From assembly GCF_902148845.1 (NCBI RefSeq), contig NC_043754.1, forward strand, positions 22,300,431-22,364,430: 64,000 nt of DNA, in the 5' to 3' direction. The number at the start of each line of letters is the position of its first letter. The first letter of the stretch is position 1. The notes under the pieces were generated by a model. That model searched no databases, was not told where the DNA came from, and saw only the letters and a program-made list of their open reading frames with translations. The DNA comes from Salarias fasciatus. Its lineage: Eukaryota; Chordata; Actinopteri; Blenniiformes; Blenniidae. The translations under genes were made by a program, and so were the position numbers. Below, one piece after another: positions 43,878 through 56,170 of this stretch.

Positions 43878-45786
43878 ATGCTCCAGGGCCCCTCGGGGAC
43901 CCTGGACCGGCCCCTGGTCCGGCTGCCCTTCACCAGCTTTGCTGTGGCGACGGTGCTGCTGCCGCTGACCGGCCTGCTGGCCTGCCTCTTCATCTCCCTC
44001 CTCTACCACTTCCAGGACGCCACCTACACACACTGCCAGGTAGCGGGGCCTTCCTCCTCCTCCTCCTCCTCCTCCTCCTCCTCCTCCTCCTGACACTTAC
44101 CCGGGTTGTTTGTGTTTTTCAGGTGACGAACTTGCTGCCGTCCATCAGCGCCGCCATCAGCCGCGTCCCGGAGCGTTACATCTGGCGCGGCTGCATCGGC
44201 CTGCACTCGGCGCCGCGCTACCTGGTGACCGCCGCCTACTTCAGCTTCTACCGCGCCCGCTTCGCCGGGCGGCTGGCGGAGCTGCTGCTGAGCGCCGCCG
44301 CGCTCCTCTGCAGCCTGGTGGAGAACACCGGGCTGCTGCTGCTCACCTACGTGTCGTCCACCGAGTCCTACAGTGGGTAGTGTGTGGCGTCCGTCTGTCC
44401 CCGCCGGCGTCCCGTCTGCCCCCCCCCCATCCTCACGTCCCGTCTTTTCCTGCAGGCCTCCACAAAAACGGCTTCATCGCGTTCGTGTCGAGCTCGCTGC
44501 TGCACATGCTGATTACATGCAGGCTGTGGTATGTGATCAAGAGGCACTACGTCAACCCCGAGGTAACACATACACACATGCACACACGGGCTCACCCATA
44601 CACACACACTTACCCAGACATAGACGTTGAGTGTGTGTGTGTGTGTGTTAGGAGCTGAAGTCGTACCGCTGGAAGCTGCGTCTCTTCCTGGCGAACGTGA
44701 GCTGCTGCCTCCTCGCCTTCTACTTCTTCAGACGCCACAACACGTACTGCGAGCCAGGAAGTGAGTGACGGTTCCGCCGCCTCGCCGTTCTCGGAGAGTT
44801 TCAAATGATTTTAAACTGACCTCTCTATTGACTTGTCACTAGGGATGTCCCGATCAGGTTTTTTTTTGCCTCCGAGTCCGAGTCCTATCATTTTGAGTAT
44901 CTGCCAATTCCAAGTCCCGATCCGATTCTTTTCTGATATAGTAACACATGTACATTATCTATATATAAAAAAAAATAATAAAAAAACTTATGAAAAGTTC
45001 TCCTTTTTTTTCTTAACGTCAGTTCAAAACAACACATATTGCCGTCTCTCTGTAATTACATCTTTCTGTAGCGCGGAAAACCTAAATACATCTCGTTTAA
45101 CCCATTAAAGCCGGGCACGCATTACCGCTTCAGTGTGCAGCAGCGGCCAGAAACGTTCAATACAAAGTCAGGAGGCAGTGCAGCAACACCATCTGGACCC
45201 GGAAACAGGACCAGTTATGCATATGCGCGAGTTTGATGCATTTCATTGCCCAAGAAACAGCTGATTAGCGCAAAGAAGAAAAAAAGACCCGGCGTCAATG
45301 GTCGAACTGTGCAACAGCACTTCCGGGTTTAATGATAGAATTGCGCAACAACGCCACTACCGTAAACGCGTCCCAGCTTCAATGGGTTAAAAAGGAAACT
45401 AAAAAAAAAATAAACATATGTATCCAACAGAGTCCAAATCGAGAGGAAACTTCCGATCCCGATCGAGTCCGTAATCACGTGATCGGGGCCAATTTCCGAT
45501 CATGTTATCGGATCGGGACATCTCTACTTGTCACCCTCCTGTTTTTCACCATTCTCTGGACATGAGGATTGAAAAAGCAGATTTTCTCCCGTCTCTCTGA
45601 CTTGTCCGTCATGTTTCCCTCGGCGTTTCCTGTTAAAGCCTGCTCTCTCCTGCAGTGTACACCCTGTTTGCCTTCTTCGAGTACCTGGTGGTCTTCTCCA
45701 ACATGGCCTTCCACATGACGGCTTTCTTCGACTTCAGCAGTAAGGAGGTGCTGGTGGCGACGCCGCCGGAGGACAAGCGCTACTGA
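43878..45786 (+). CDS. pgap2: PGAP2, post-GPI-attachment to proteins factor 2
   Basis: Golgi multi-pass membrane protein needed for lipid remodelling of GPI-anchored proteins, acting in fatty-acid reacylation. Exons 43878-44039, 44123-44372, 44456-44562, 44652-44760 and 45656-45786 join in phase to about 252 residues, the family length. Recognisable blocks are [116 protein letters not shown] and the end PPEDKRY. These align residue for residue with remembered human PGAP2. The exon 2 donor was set at a|gtgggt because only that keeps length and phase. Intron 4 holds a hAT-like MITE. The neighbour is a RhoG-like gene, as in mammals. Confidence 0.95.
44840..45526. mobile_element. hAT-like MITE in PGAP2 intron 4
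   Basis: Ends tagggatgtcccgatc and, reversed, tagagatgtcccgatc. cttgtcac is duplicated exactly on both sides (44832-44839 and 45527-45534), an 8-bp duplication typical of hAT. 687 bp, no coding frame. Confidence 0.85.
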
Positions 45787-45823
45787 GGATCGGGTCGCTC
45801 CGCACAACAAGTTTTATTTAATT

Positions 45824-45829
45824 AATAAA
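45824..45829 (+). terminator. Polyadenylation signal of PGAP2
   Basis: AATAAA 38 bases after the TGA stop, followed by a T- and G-containing stretch. A short 3' UTR is implied. Confidence 0.7.
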
Positions 45830-45839
45830 TGTTTAAAAC

Positions 45840-47500
45840 GGAGCAGCTCTGGTCTCTTCTTTCTTTCCATCACATTACTGAAGTGTAACCGAACCCGGAG
45901 CTGCCGTGGGTGATTCTGATTTCCAGGCTCTTTCACCGGTTCCTCTCATGTTCTCCCTGCAGAATCGAACCGTGAAACACAAACCACACCTTTCTGCGTG
46001 TGTCATTTGCCTTTTTTGTGACGCGGCCGTACAGTTTGGGGAAGTGGTGTGACTGCAGCTCATTGATTCATAAACTCATTTGCCTGAGAGACATTCGGCC
46101 GGCCGCCGCTTCACGAGGAAGTGGCGAAGAGGAAGTCCACTTTAAATAATGCGACGTGTGTGTGTGAGTGTGTGCTCGGGAGCGATGGGTGGAGACCCAC
46201 ACTGGTCTCCACTTCAGACGCAAACAAATGACAAACGGCTTTTTAACTAGTTTAATTTCACATTTAAATAAAAGGACAGAAAATAAAATAGACGCATTAT
46301 CATCGGAGCCGTTATCCCAACCGACAAGCTAACTGAAGCACAGCCGAAGTTCAATCACCTCCAAAGGCTCCCTTTCACATCAGATGTTCTATTTTTAATA
46401 TTGAAATAAAGCGTAAACATTTTTAAATCTGAACTGTCGAGACAGGAAATGTTTTCAGAATGAAAGCTAAACACAGATTAAAGAGGAATTTAAAACCTCT
46501 AAGAGAATGATGACGAGTTGAAGCTGAAGATAATTTAAGATCAACGAGAAAAGTGAAAAAGCCGAGACTGAAACCAGAGCGATCAAGAACCGCCAAGACT
46601 TTAAAAATAGAAAGGAGAAGTTAGAGAGAACGAAGCACCAACAGTTGACTCTAAAGATAAAACAAGTAGATCAGGGGTGACAAACATGAGGTCCGTGGGC
46701 CAAAACCGGCCCGCATGAGGCTCCCATCCGGTCAAAAACCAAGTAAACTGTAAAGATGTCAAAGAAGACACTGAGACAATAGAAGTGAAGAAACCACAAG
46801 AGCGAGAGCCGAGCTGAGACATCAGTGATGACAGCTAGCTAACTAGCATTAGCCTCAAAGCCATGCTGTCGGGGGGAGTTCAGAAAAACATTAACATCGA
46901 GAGGAGAAGCTTTTAGAACAACTGACTGTACTGCAAGTCAATGACATTGACTTTATGTTGAGATTGGTGGTATTTTGGATTGTAATGGTTTTATTTATTT
47001 GTTAAAAATAAACATTTTCACAATGGATGCTCAAAAAGAGGGACTTTCAAGGCTACTGTGACTCTGTTGTACCGGTCCGGCCCAAATTGGATGAAATTGT
47101 GCTGAATGTGACCCAGAAAATAAAATGTGTTTGACACCCCAGTATTGAATGAAAGTGTTGAGACTGACGATGAAATGTATGAAGCGAAACATCAAGGTTA
47201 ATAAAGATGAAAAGTCAAGACCGACGTTAAAAACTTGAGACTGACAGACGTGATGCAGAGAATGAAGACGGAAGGTCAACGTCCGACACTGGAGCAGATT
47301 CTTTACACCTGAAAGCTTGACCGGTTGAGCAGACTAGCCGCTAGCTGTTAGCCGTTAGCAGCTGCTGTTTGTAATTAGGTTCAGATTCACAGTAGAACCG
47401 TTTGCAGGTGGGAAGCTCAAATCTGCTACTTCAGATCAAAAGAAGAAAGGCGTAATCAAAGAAAGTCCCGCCCCAGACGTCCGTCTTCCTCGGCGGGCGG
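45840..47500. other. Intergenic stretch between PGAP2 and RhoG-like gene
   Basis: It contains one hAT-like MITE (46673-47141) and otherwise repetitive AG-rich sequence (46440-46660 and 47140-47280, with gagactgaca-like units). No exon is recognised. The two genes are convergent, so both 3' UTRs lie here. Confidence 0.5.
46673..47141. mobile_element. hAT-like MITE
   Basis: Ends aggggtgacaaacatgaggt and, reversed, ggggtgtcaaacacatttta, with ggccaaaaccggcccg inside. This end type is common in vertebrate hAT families. No clear target-site duplication was found. Confidence 0.6.
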
Positions 47501-47506
47501 GGTTTC

Positions 47507-48266
47507 CTACAACAGGACGCAGATCTTCTTGGAGGCGGTGGCGGCGGGCTGCGGGTTGAGGAAGGCCCTCACCGCCTCGACGAACACGTCTTTGATGCCG
47601 TCCTGGTTGAGAGCCGAGCACTCCATGTAGCGCACGGCGTGGATCTGGCGGGCCAGGGCGGTGCCCTGCTGGTGGGTGACGGGCGCCTGGTTCTGCTCCT
47701 TCAGCTTCCTCTGGGTCTCGGCGTCGCTCCGGAGGTCGCTCTTCGTGCCCACCAGGAGGATGGGGACGCCGGGACAGTGGTGGGACACCTGGGGGATAGG
47801 CAGCTGCTCAGTTACCAAACAAAACGACCCATCAGACGACCCGTCGGCGACCTCTGACCTCTGGGTGCCACTTGTGCTTGACGTTCTCGTAGGAGGCGGG
47901 GCTCGAGATGGAGAAGCAGATGACGAAGACGTTGGTCTGAGGGTAGGACAGCGTCCTCAGCCGGTCGTACTCCTCCTGGCCCGCCGTGTCCCACAGGTTC
48001 AGACTGATGATCCTGCTGTCCACCGTCACCTGCCACACAGGTAAGACGCTCAGAGACACTGGGATGTGGGGACAGGTGGGGGCAGGTGGGGACAGGTGGG
48101 GGCAGGTGGTGACAGGTGGGGGCAGGTGGGGACGTACCTGGCTGCTGTAGTTGTCGAACACGGTGGGGATGTACTCTTTGGGGAACGCTCCCGTGGTGTA
48201 GGAGATGAGGAGGCAGGTCTTCCCCACGGCGCCGTCGCCAACGACCACACACTTGATGGTCTGCAT
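47507..48266 (-). CDS. rhog: RhoG-like Rho-family GTPase
   Basis: Small GTPase of the Rac/RhoG branch controlling actin and membrane ruffling at the plasma membrane. Exons 48266-48138, 48029-47859 and 47788-47507 join in phase 0 to 193 residues. Motifs: G1 GDGAVGKT (residues 10-17); switch I with [11 protein letters not shown]3 [14 protein letters not shown]4 seen as VGTKSDL where Rho proteins have TKxD; G5 ECSAL. The C-terminus KKICVLL is a CaaX box ending in Leu, predicting geranylgeranylation. [20 protein letters not shown] resembles RhoG more than Rac1. Teleosts keep several rhog copies; which one this is cannot be told. Synteny with PGAP2 supports RHOG. Confidence 0.9.
48068..48133. repeat. 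Short minisatellite in RhoG-like intron 1
   Basis: Three to four copies of gacaggtgggggcaggtggg. It ends two bases before the donor region of exon 1. On the coding strand it is a C-rich cacctgcccccacctgtcc tract. Confidence 0.8.
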
Positions 48267-48419
48267 GATGACCTCTGGCCTCCGACCTCTGAACCCCTGG
48301 GCGGTGCGAGGGTTCTCTTCAGGGGATCGGACTGGGCGGCTGGTCCTGGTGTCGGGGAGACTTCGGGCTCAACACAGCAGGTTCAGATCGACGTGACGTC
48401 CCATCATCCGACTGCGGGG

Positions 48420-49736
48420 GAGGGGGAGGGGAGAGTCCCTGTTTATGGAAATGATCCCTGCATAGGGAAACGGTCCCTGAACACAACAGATGCTATCTCA
48501 CACACACACACACACACACACACTTGACAACCGCAGGGATCGAGGGTTGACAGTGAAACTTTAACTTTTGAAACTGGAGTCGATATAAACGCTGGAGGCG
48601 AAAACCCCCCGGAAGCAGACACGAGGCCAACACATCCAGCTGGAGGTCATCAGGGGACAGTTTGACCTCCTGGAAGGAAGCGACTCGTTCACGTCAAACG
48701 GCTCTGAAGACCAGAGGTTACCAGAGGAGGCAGTGAAGCGTCCGGCCTGTGGAGGGCGCCACCTCCATCGGCGCCCCCAACCCATGAGCATCTGCTCCCC
48801 TGGTTGAGACCGTGAATGAGGATGGCTGGTTTTATGTTGGAACAATCGATCGGTCTTGAGTCCGCTGTCGGTGTCTTCGTCCAGCTGATACAGTAAAAAC
48901 ACTCTAGAACGACAGTCCCACCCATTTGCATGCAGAGTGAGAAAAAAGAGGGTCAGCCTCCAGATGTGTGTTAAGAAGAGAGACAGCAGCTCGGCCCAGT
49001 CCCCGGGGACGCCCCCCGCCCTCCCCCGCCCTCCCCCGTCCCTCTCTGGGCGGAGGTCGGCTGATCTCACTCCTGCTGGATGTGTTCACCTCTGATCTCC
49101 GTCTTCCTGCCCATTCTTCGCTCTGTTTACACTCAGCTGAGAGCCGGGACCTCTGACCTCCCGGTCGCCCAGGGCTTCCCTCACATCTTAGACATTCCTC
49201 ACAGCTACAGCGAATTAAACCGATCAAATCACAGACGCCGAATGTCTTTAAGGGCCGCTCGCACAGTCGCACCGGGCTGAAAGGGGGTTTGTAAAGAGGC
49301 CCACAGACAGCCACGACCACGCCCACCTTCAGTGAAACGAGTGGCTCCATACTGGAGATTCATCCAGAAAGAGGAAGTGATCACATGTTCATGTTGGGTT
49401 TTTACAGAAAATAGAAAAGTTTCACAGCAATTTTTTCCCATAAGTTAAGAAGAAAAAAAAAAACATTTCCATGTTTAAGCAATGCCTTCTTATGCAAATC
49501 AAAAAAGTTGCGTTGGTCTTTTTCACATAGAATAACAATTCACCTTTTAAAAAAAATCTTTTTAATGCAATAAATTATAAAGTTTCAAGTACAAAAGTAG
49601 AGTTTCTAGCCAATTCAATACTGATTCCAATTCTACATAAAATAACTGGTGAAAAAAGTTTTATGTATTTGTGGAACATTTTCAGGCAATAATAATGTGT
49701 GTGCAAAACTTTATTTTTTAATGCAGATATCTAACA
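48420..49736. other. Upstream region of the RhoG-like gene
   Basis: A short CA array lies at about 48500-48522 and a GC-rich stretch at 48990-49060. The 5' UTR exon could not be placed. No other coding evidence; 49430-49730 is AT-rich. Confidence 0.4.
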
Positions 49737-49740
49737 TTAA

Positions 49741-50525
49741 AGGAAAAGTACAGTTTAAACAGCTTTCACGTTGTTTATAGAATGAAGTAGAACAATATCC
49801 TCACCCAGATGCTTTTCTGATCCGAACAGTGCTTCGAGAGAAATTTAGATCCAAAATCGAGTGGCGAACATCCGTATACGTCTAGCAGACAGGGCATCGG
49901 TAATGCTGCTCCCAAAACGGCTTTAATCATCCAAAAACTCATTAGTTTCACCAATATTTCATCATGGTGCCATGCGCAGTACGGCTCATTGTTTCCAGGG
50001 CAACCGGAGGCTACACAACAACTTTCTTCTTCCAGTTTAGTGCAAAATGGACGAATATCTGTCGGATGAAGATGTTGTGGACGAGAACGTTGAATATGAA
50101 TGGTGTCCTTAGTGTTTCGAGCCAGAGTGTACAGATGAAGAGCTCATCGAAAGGCGAGCGCAGAGGTAAAGAGAAGAACGGCTGCCAGAGCCGGACTGCG
50201 CGCGGCAGCCGTAAACAAAGCTTTCAGTTCAGAGGTCAACAGAACCACAACATTTATCTGGCGACACTGGGCTGTCATGGAGGAGAGGCGTGAGCGGACC
50301 ATGATGAAATATTGGTGAAACTAATGAGTTTTTGGACGATTAAAGTCGTTTTGGGAGCAGCGTTACTGATGCCCCGTCTGCTAGACGTATACGGATGTCC
50401 GCCACTCAATTTTGGATATAAATTTCTCCCGAAGCACTGTTCGGATCAGAAAAGCCTTCTGGGTGAGTATATTGTTCTACTTCATTCTATAAAAACATGA
50501 AAGCTGTTTAAACCGTACTTTTCCT
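49741..50525. mobile_element. TTAA-flanked long-inverted-repeat element
   Basis: Arms of about 225 bases (49741-49965 and about 50300-50525) are near-perfect reverse complements, outer end AGGAAAAGTACAGTTTAAAC against AGGAAAAGTACGGTTTAAAC. TTAA lies outside both (49737-49740 and 50526-50529). The middle (about 49966-50300) has a short open plus frame with no known match. Non-autonomous, Kolobok- or piggyBac-like. Confidence 0.8.
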
Positions 50526-51493
50526 TTAAAGCTATGGAAGGAAAAAAAAGGTTTTGTTTGACGATCACTTTCAGTTAATATTTTATGTGATGATAATTTG
50601 AGATGCGCCGGTACCAGAACTGGGCATCGGTTCGATACCGGTCGGAGAACTCGGACTCGTGAAAGCTCCTAGATAAGATCACAAATATGACATGACGTTA
50701 TCTGTCAGCAACGTCGGCAGCAGGACGAGGGAAGTGGACTGCTGTTCGATTCCCGACAGGTTTTCAGATTACTTATGTCCGAGAAACAAGGTGTGGCGAA
50801 CGCATTACGTTAACGTAACAACGTTACCAAACCGAACCAGCAGCGCTCACATGGTCAGGTGAGGACGCCCAGACGTTTCCAACACAATCATCATCAATGA
50901 TCCTCCAGAGTCTCGGCAGACTGAAAACGGTTCGAGTGTCATAACGTTGTTGATTTGCAATTCGTGTGCAGTTAAAAAAAAAAGGAAGCGCTGGGAGGAA
51001 ACACGTCATCGTGGTTTCATGTTGAAATTATTTCACAGGCGAGCTCTCAAAGAGTGGGACTCCAGCATTTCCTCACATAGTTTTACCCTAGAAGCTAATT
51101 GGATGGTTGACAGAATCCTAAAAGTTGCCCACAGAAATGAAGAGGGAAACGTGGCCCAGAGCTCCAGAGCTCAGACGCTGGCGTTTACAGCAACGGAGCG
51201 ACTGAGAATGTGGCTCCCAACAACTTTTTCACGTGTAGATGGCAGAAACGCTGCTACTGCCCCATGCACACCACGCCGTGGTAAATGGTTGTTATTGTTC
51301 ATCTACTGAGCATGACAAAGCAGAACAAGGCCTTCCTCCCAGTCCAGATTCTCCTGGTTCTGGTCCCAGTCCAGAGTCTCCTGGACTTGGTAGTTTTAGA
51401 GCTCACAGTCACCGTAATAACAGTCCTACATTCATTGTTCATGTTTTCATGTATAGTTTTAGGCTTTCTTTTTCTGAAATGGCTATAAGCTAT

Positions 51494-52067
51494 TAGCCTC
51501 GTGAACCAGACCCGCTCTCTCCTCATCCACATTTGGATTTGGAGTTGGGCTTAGTCTGGATAGGAGCCCACTGAAACTTCTTGTACAGGGTGTCGGTTAC
51601 TCCTTTGACTGACAGCGTGCTTCAGCCAATCAGCGCTTCAAAACAAATACGTCATCAAAATGCGTTAGCTTCTCTAAGGGTTAGCATTAGCTCATTAGCT
51701 CTAGCTTCTCTACACGCAAAGACACGCAAAAACGTCTTTTCCTGTTAGAAACTCACCAAGCACAGACTCTTGCTCTTGCTTGATTGTTGTAATGCTTGGT
51801 ATTTTGGCTATAATTTTACTGATTGCAGCTTTCAGACGATGATTAAAGTTAAAATCCGTCATCTCCGATACGCGCAGCGATAGCATCACTTCCAGTTTAG
51901 CCACCGGAACTCGCCAAAAAAATTTAAAAACAAAAAGCGGCAACGCTGATTGACTCGGTCGTTTCAGGACCGAGAGAAATCCCCTTCTATGGGCTCCTAC
52001 CCAGACTGAGCTCATCTCCAAAATCCAAATGTGGATGAGGACTGGGCAGGGCTGGTTTACGAGGCAA
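51494..52067. mobile_element. Inverted-repeat MITE, unknown family
   Basis: The left end agcctcgtgaaccagacccg and following catccacatttggatttgg match, in inverse, the right block ending gctggtttacgaggcaa. Bases gctata(a)gct flank both ends and may be the target duplication. Non-coding. Confidence 0.65.
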
Positions 52068-52979
52068 ATAAGCTATAACCTTCAGCTATACCTTTTCATC
52101 TGAAACGTAAACAGGGTCGACTTGCTAAGCCTCCAACTTTGTGAGCTTCTTTTCTGTCAAAACGTTGAACTGTACTTGAGTTACGTCGGATCAGGAATTA
52201 TCAGAAGTAGTCCTTGGTCAAGCTGAAATATCTTATGATTAGCATTCGTGCTAATTCCGTGTTCGATAGGATAAACTGAAGATCCATATTAGACCATCTG
52301 AGAACAACTTTTGAAAAGAGGTCCCAGACCAAATCTCTCCTGTCAGGTCTAGAGACACTGAAGGACATCAGGACCTCTCACACCTTTTCCTTCTTACACC
52401 AACAACCTGTTTCACTCTCTTCTTGTTGCCTGCCTCTGTTTCCAAACCGTCCCTCCACAGCTAGCTACTCTTTCTTCATTCAGAGGTTGAGACAGAAGCA
52501 AAACTCGGGGAAACTCGCCAGACGCTTGTTGAATATTTCCTGTGCAATCCTCAGTAAAGGTGTAGACTTTTGACTGAGACATAAAAACCAGCATGTTTTC
52601 ATTTTGTGTCGCCTGTTGAGAGAACGTGGCAGATCGGGCTAAATCAGGGAAATCAAGAAAACTACTTGGAGCGACTCTCAAAGCTGGAAAAAAAAAAAAT
52701 ACCATGAAATGTTCAAAATGATGAGCGCAGAGATCAGCTGTCTGCTGTCTTTAAGGAACTGGCAGAAAAGTCGGGTTTCGTCTCGTCAGCGCTCATCTTT
52801 TTCTGGCGTTTTATGCTAATTTTGTTGCTGCGCTTTTAGTTCTTTGACCCACAGGAACAGGAACCGAGTTTTCTCACCGCTGATGCACCGGCGGGAAAAC
52901 TGTGAAGACTGTGAAGTGTGGCTTCTCTCTCAAAATATTCATCAGGCAAGACATCCTGAACAGTAACTGCAACAAGCAA

Positions 52980-54903
52980 ACCAGAGACCCACTGGACCGA
53001 ACCAGAGACCCACTGGACCAGAACTACTGGACTGAACCAGAGACCCACTGGACCAGAACTACTGGACTGAACCAGAGACCCACTGGACCAGAACTACTGG
53101 ACTGAACCAGAGACCCACTGGACCAGAAATACTGGACTGAACCAGAGACCCACTGGACCAGAACTACTGGACCGAACCAGAGACCCACTGGACCAGAACT
53201 ACTGGACCAAACCAGAGACCCACTGGACCAGAACTACTGGACCGAACCAGAGACCCACTGCACCAGAACTACTGGACCAAACCATAGACCCACTGGACCG
53301 AACCAGAGACTCACTGGACCAGAACTACTGGACTGAACCAGAGACTCACTGGACCAGAACTACTGGACTGAACCAGAGACCCACTGGGCCAGAACTACTG
53401 GACCACACCACAGACTCACTAGGCCAGAAATACTGGACCAAACCAGAGACTCACTGGACCAGAAATACTGGACTGAACCATAAACCCACTGGACCAGAAA
53501 TACTGGACCAAACCAGAGACTCACTGGACCAGAAATACTGGACCACACCACAGACTCACTAGGCCAGAAGTACTGGACCAAACCAGAGAATCACTGGACC
53601 AAACCAGAGACTCACTGGACCAAAAATACTGGACTGAACCAGAGACCCACTGGACCAGAAATACTGGACCGAACCAGAGACCCACTGGACCAGAAATACT
53701 GGACCGAACCAGAGACTCACTGGACCAGAACTGCTTGACCAAACCAGAGACCCACTGGACCAGAAATACTGGACCACACCACAGACTCACTAGGCCAGAA
53801 GTACTGGACCGAACCAGAGACCCACTGGACCAGAAATACTGGACTGAACCAGAGATCCACTGGGCCAGAAATACTGGACTGAACCAGAGATCCACTGGGC
53901 CAGAACTACTGGACCAAACCGGAAACCCACTGGACCAGAACTACTGGACCACACCACAGACTCACTGGACCGAACCAGAGACTCACTGGACCAGAACTGC
54001 TTGACCAAACCGGAAACCCACTGGACCAGAACTACTGGACCACACCACAGACTCACTGGACCAAACCAGAGACCCACTGGACCAGAACTACTGGACTGAA
54101 CCAGAGACCCACTGGACCAGAACTACTGGACCAAACCAGAGACTCACTGAACCAGAACTATTGGACCACACCACAGACTCACTGGACCAGAAATACTGGA
54201 CTGAACCAGAGACCCACTGGACCAGAAATACTGGACCGAACCAGAGACCCACTGGACCAGAAATACTGGACCAAACCAGAGACTCACTGGACCAGAAATA
54301 CTGGACTGAACCAGAGACCCACTGGACCAGAAATACTGGACCACACCACAGACTCACTAGGCCAGAAGTACTGGACCGAACCAGAGACCCACTGGACCAG
54401 AAATACTGGACTGAACCAGAGATCCACTGGGCCAGAAATACTGGACTGAACCAGAGATCCACTGGGCCAGAAATACTGGACTGAACCAGAGACCCACTGG
54501 GCCAGAACTACTGGACCAAACCGGAAACCCACTGGACCAGAACTACTGGACCACACCACAGACTCACTGGACCGAACCAGAGACTCACTGGACCAGAACT
54601 GCTTGACCAAACCGGAAACCCACTGGACCAGAACTACTGGACCACACCACAGACTCACTGGACCAAACCAGAGACCCACTGGACCAGAACTACTGGACTG
54701 AACCAGAGACCCACTGGACCAGAACTACTGGACCAAACCAGAGACTCACTGAACCAGAACTATTGGACCACACCACAGACTCACTGGACCAGAAATACTG
54801 GACCGAACCAGAGACTCACTGGACCGAACCAGAGACTCGCTGGAACAGAAATACTGGACCAAACCAGAGACTCACTGGACCAGAAATACTGGACTGAACC
54901 AGG
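52980..54903. repeat. 35-bp minisatellite array, about 1.9 kb
   Basis: The basic unit accagagacccactggacca plus gaactactggactga recurs about 50 times, with variants (aaatactgg, tcactgg, cacaccacagactcactagg). Blocks of about 600 bases recur (for example 53940-54200 and 54540-54800), a higher-order structure. Because 35 is not a multiple of 3, all six frames stay open by cycling through three readings; the resulting proteins are artefacts. Confidence 0.95.
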
Positions 54904-55610
54904 GATGAAGTACCTGAAGTAATGGACAAAACCAGGACTAAAATACGGGACTGGATTACAGACAATAATTACCAGACCAAAGCAGGATTGAAATACCTAG
55001 CTGTCAGTGTTTCAGTCCTAAATTTGGACTAGTCTTCAACCTGGTTTAGCCTGACCCTAAACTTGACTGTGTGGTCTGAGTGTAGACCTGTGCTTCCCTG
55101 GTAATGAACCTGATTTTAGAGCTCACTCTCAAAGTGGTGTGGCCTGGTCTTAGAGCTGGTTTTTCTACTGGTCTTCGACTAGCTGCACCTGGTTTTAATG
55201 TGGACTCGGATGTTGTTGAAACTGGCCTTTACACCGGGTTTCACTTTGGTGGTTTTGGCCTGATCTTCCATCTGGTTTTGGTCTGGAGTCAGACCAGGTT
55301 TTGGTCTGGTGTCAGACTTGGTTTTGGTCTGGTTTTAGACCAGGTTTTGGTCTGGTTTTAGACCAGGTTTTGGTCTGGTTTTAGACCAGGTTGTAGTCCA
55401 TGAGGTCTCATCAGATGTTGGAGTTTGTTTCACTGCTCTGTGACTCTGAATCTCTTCTGTTGTTTCAAATAAAGAATTATAGTTTGATGACAGATTGTTT
55501 CTTTTCAGCTTCACGCTGAGAGTGAAAGGGAGACACACACACACACACACACACTGCAGGGAGTGGTCACACTTCATCTCCAGTTTCCTGCAACAGAAAC
55601 ACACAAACAG

Positions 55611-55673
<63 letters not shown>

Positions 55674-55796
55674 CAGACACTAATAGACATTCAGACAGAC
55701 ACACATCCTAACACACACAGATGGTAGTTATCAACTGATAGTTATCAACTAATGGACATAAGAGTCAATCAATACGCTCTCTCTGTCTCTCTCTCT

Positions 55797-55846
<50 letters not shown>

Positions 55847-55930
55847 GGGGCGCTACGCACAGACTCACCGGTCATCAGCTCTCCTCTCCGGGCGCGCAGC
55901 TCCGGTCCGTCCCGGGTGTGTGTGTGTTTG

Positions 55931-55979
<49 letters not shown>

Positions 55980-56170
55980 CGTGTCAGTGGAGGGGCAGCG
56001 GATCTCTGTCTCGGTGTAAGACAGGCGGGCGGAGCTAACGAAGAGGAAGAAGTCCAGAGGAGCTGGAGGGGAAGTGGTGGAGCAAGTTAGGGGAAGTTTA
56101 ATGCGCGTGCACTGTGCGCGCGTGTGCACGAGACAGAACTTTACAGGAAGCCCCGCCCACATTTGATGGA
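54904..56170. other. Repeat-rich stretch with CpG-rich end
   Basis: At 55275-55395 a 24-bp unit, ggttttggtctggttttagacca, is tandem. CA arrays lie at about 55530-55552, 55612-55671 and 55799-55846, and a TG array at 55917-55975. An aataaa lies at about 55471. Bases 55840-56160 are GC-rich; on the minus strand an ATG near 55879 is followed by a good donor (gatgaccg|gtgagt), but no matching next exon was found. Confidence 0.45.

Noticed and set aside
43803-44096. Gly- and His-rich minus-strand frame
   Set aside because: Antisense to PGAP2 exon 1 and to gat/cct microsatellites.
53360-54679. Long minus-strand frames rich in GPVSLWFGPVFLVQW
   Set aside because: They are translations of the 35-bp minisatellite, whose period keeps all frames open.
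52980-54903. CRISPR-like regular repeats
   Set aside because: Units are contiguous with no unique spacers, in a vertebrate genome; this is a minisatellite.
55835-55885. First exon of a minus-strand gene (ATGACCG|gtgagt)
   Set aside because: The only nearby downstream exon candidate (55545-55590) joins out of frame and meets a stop, so no gene is called.
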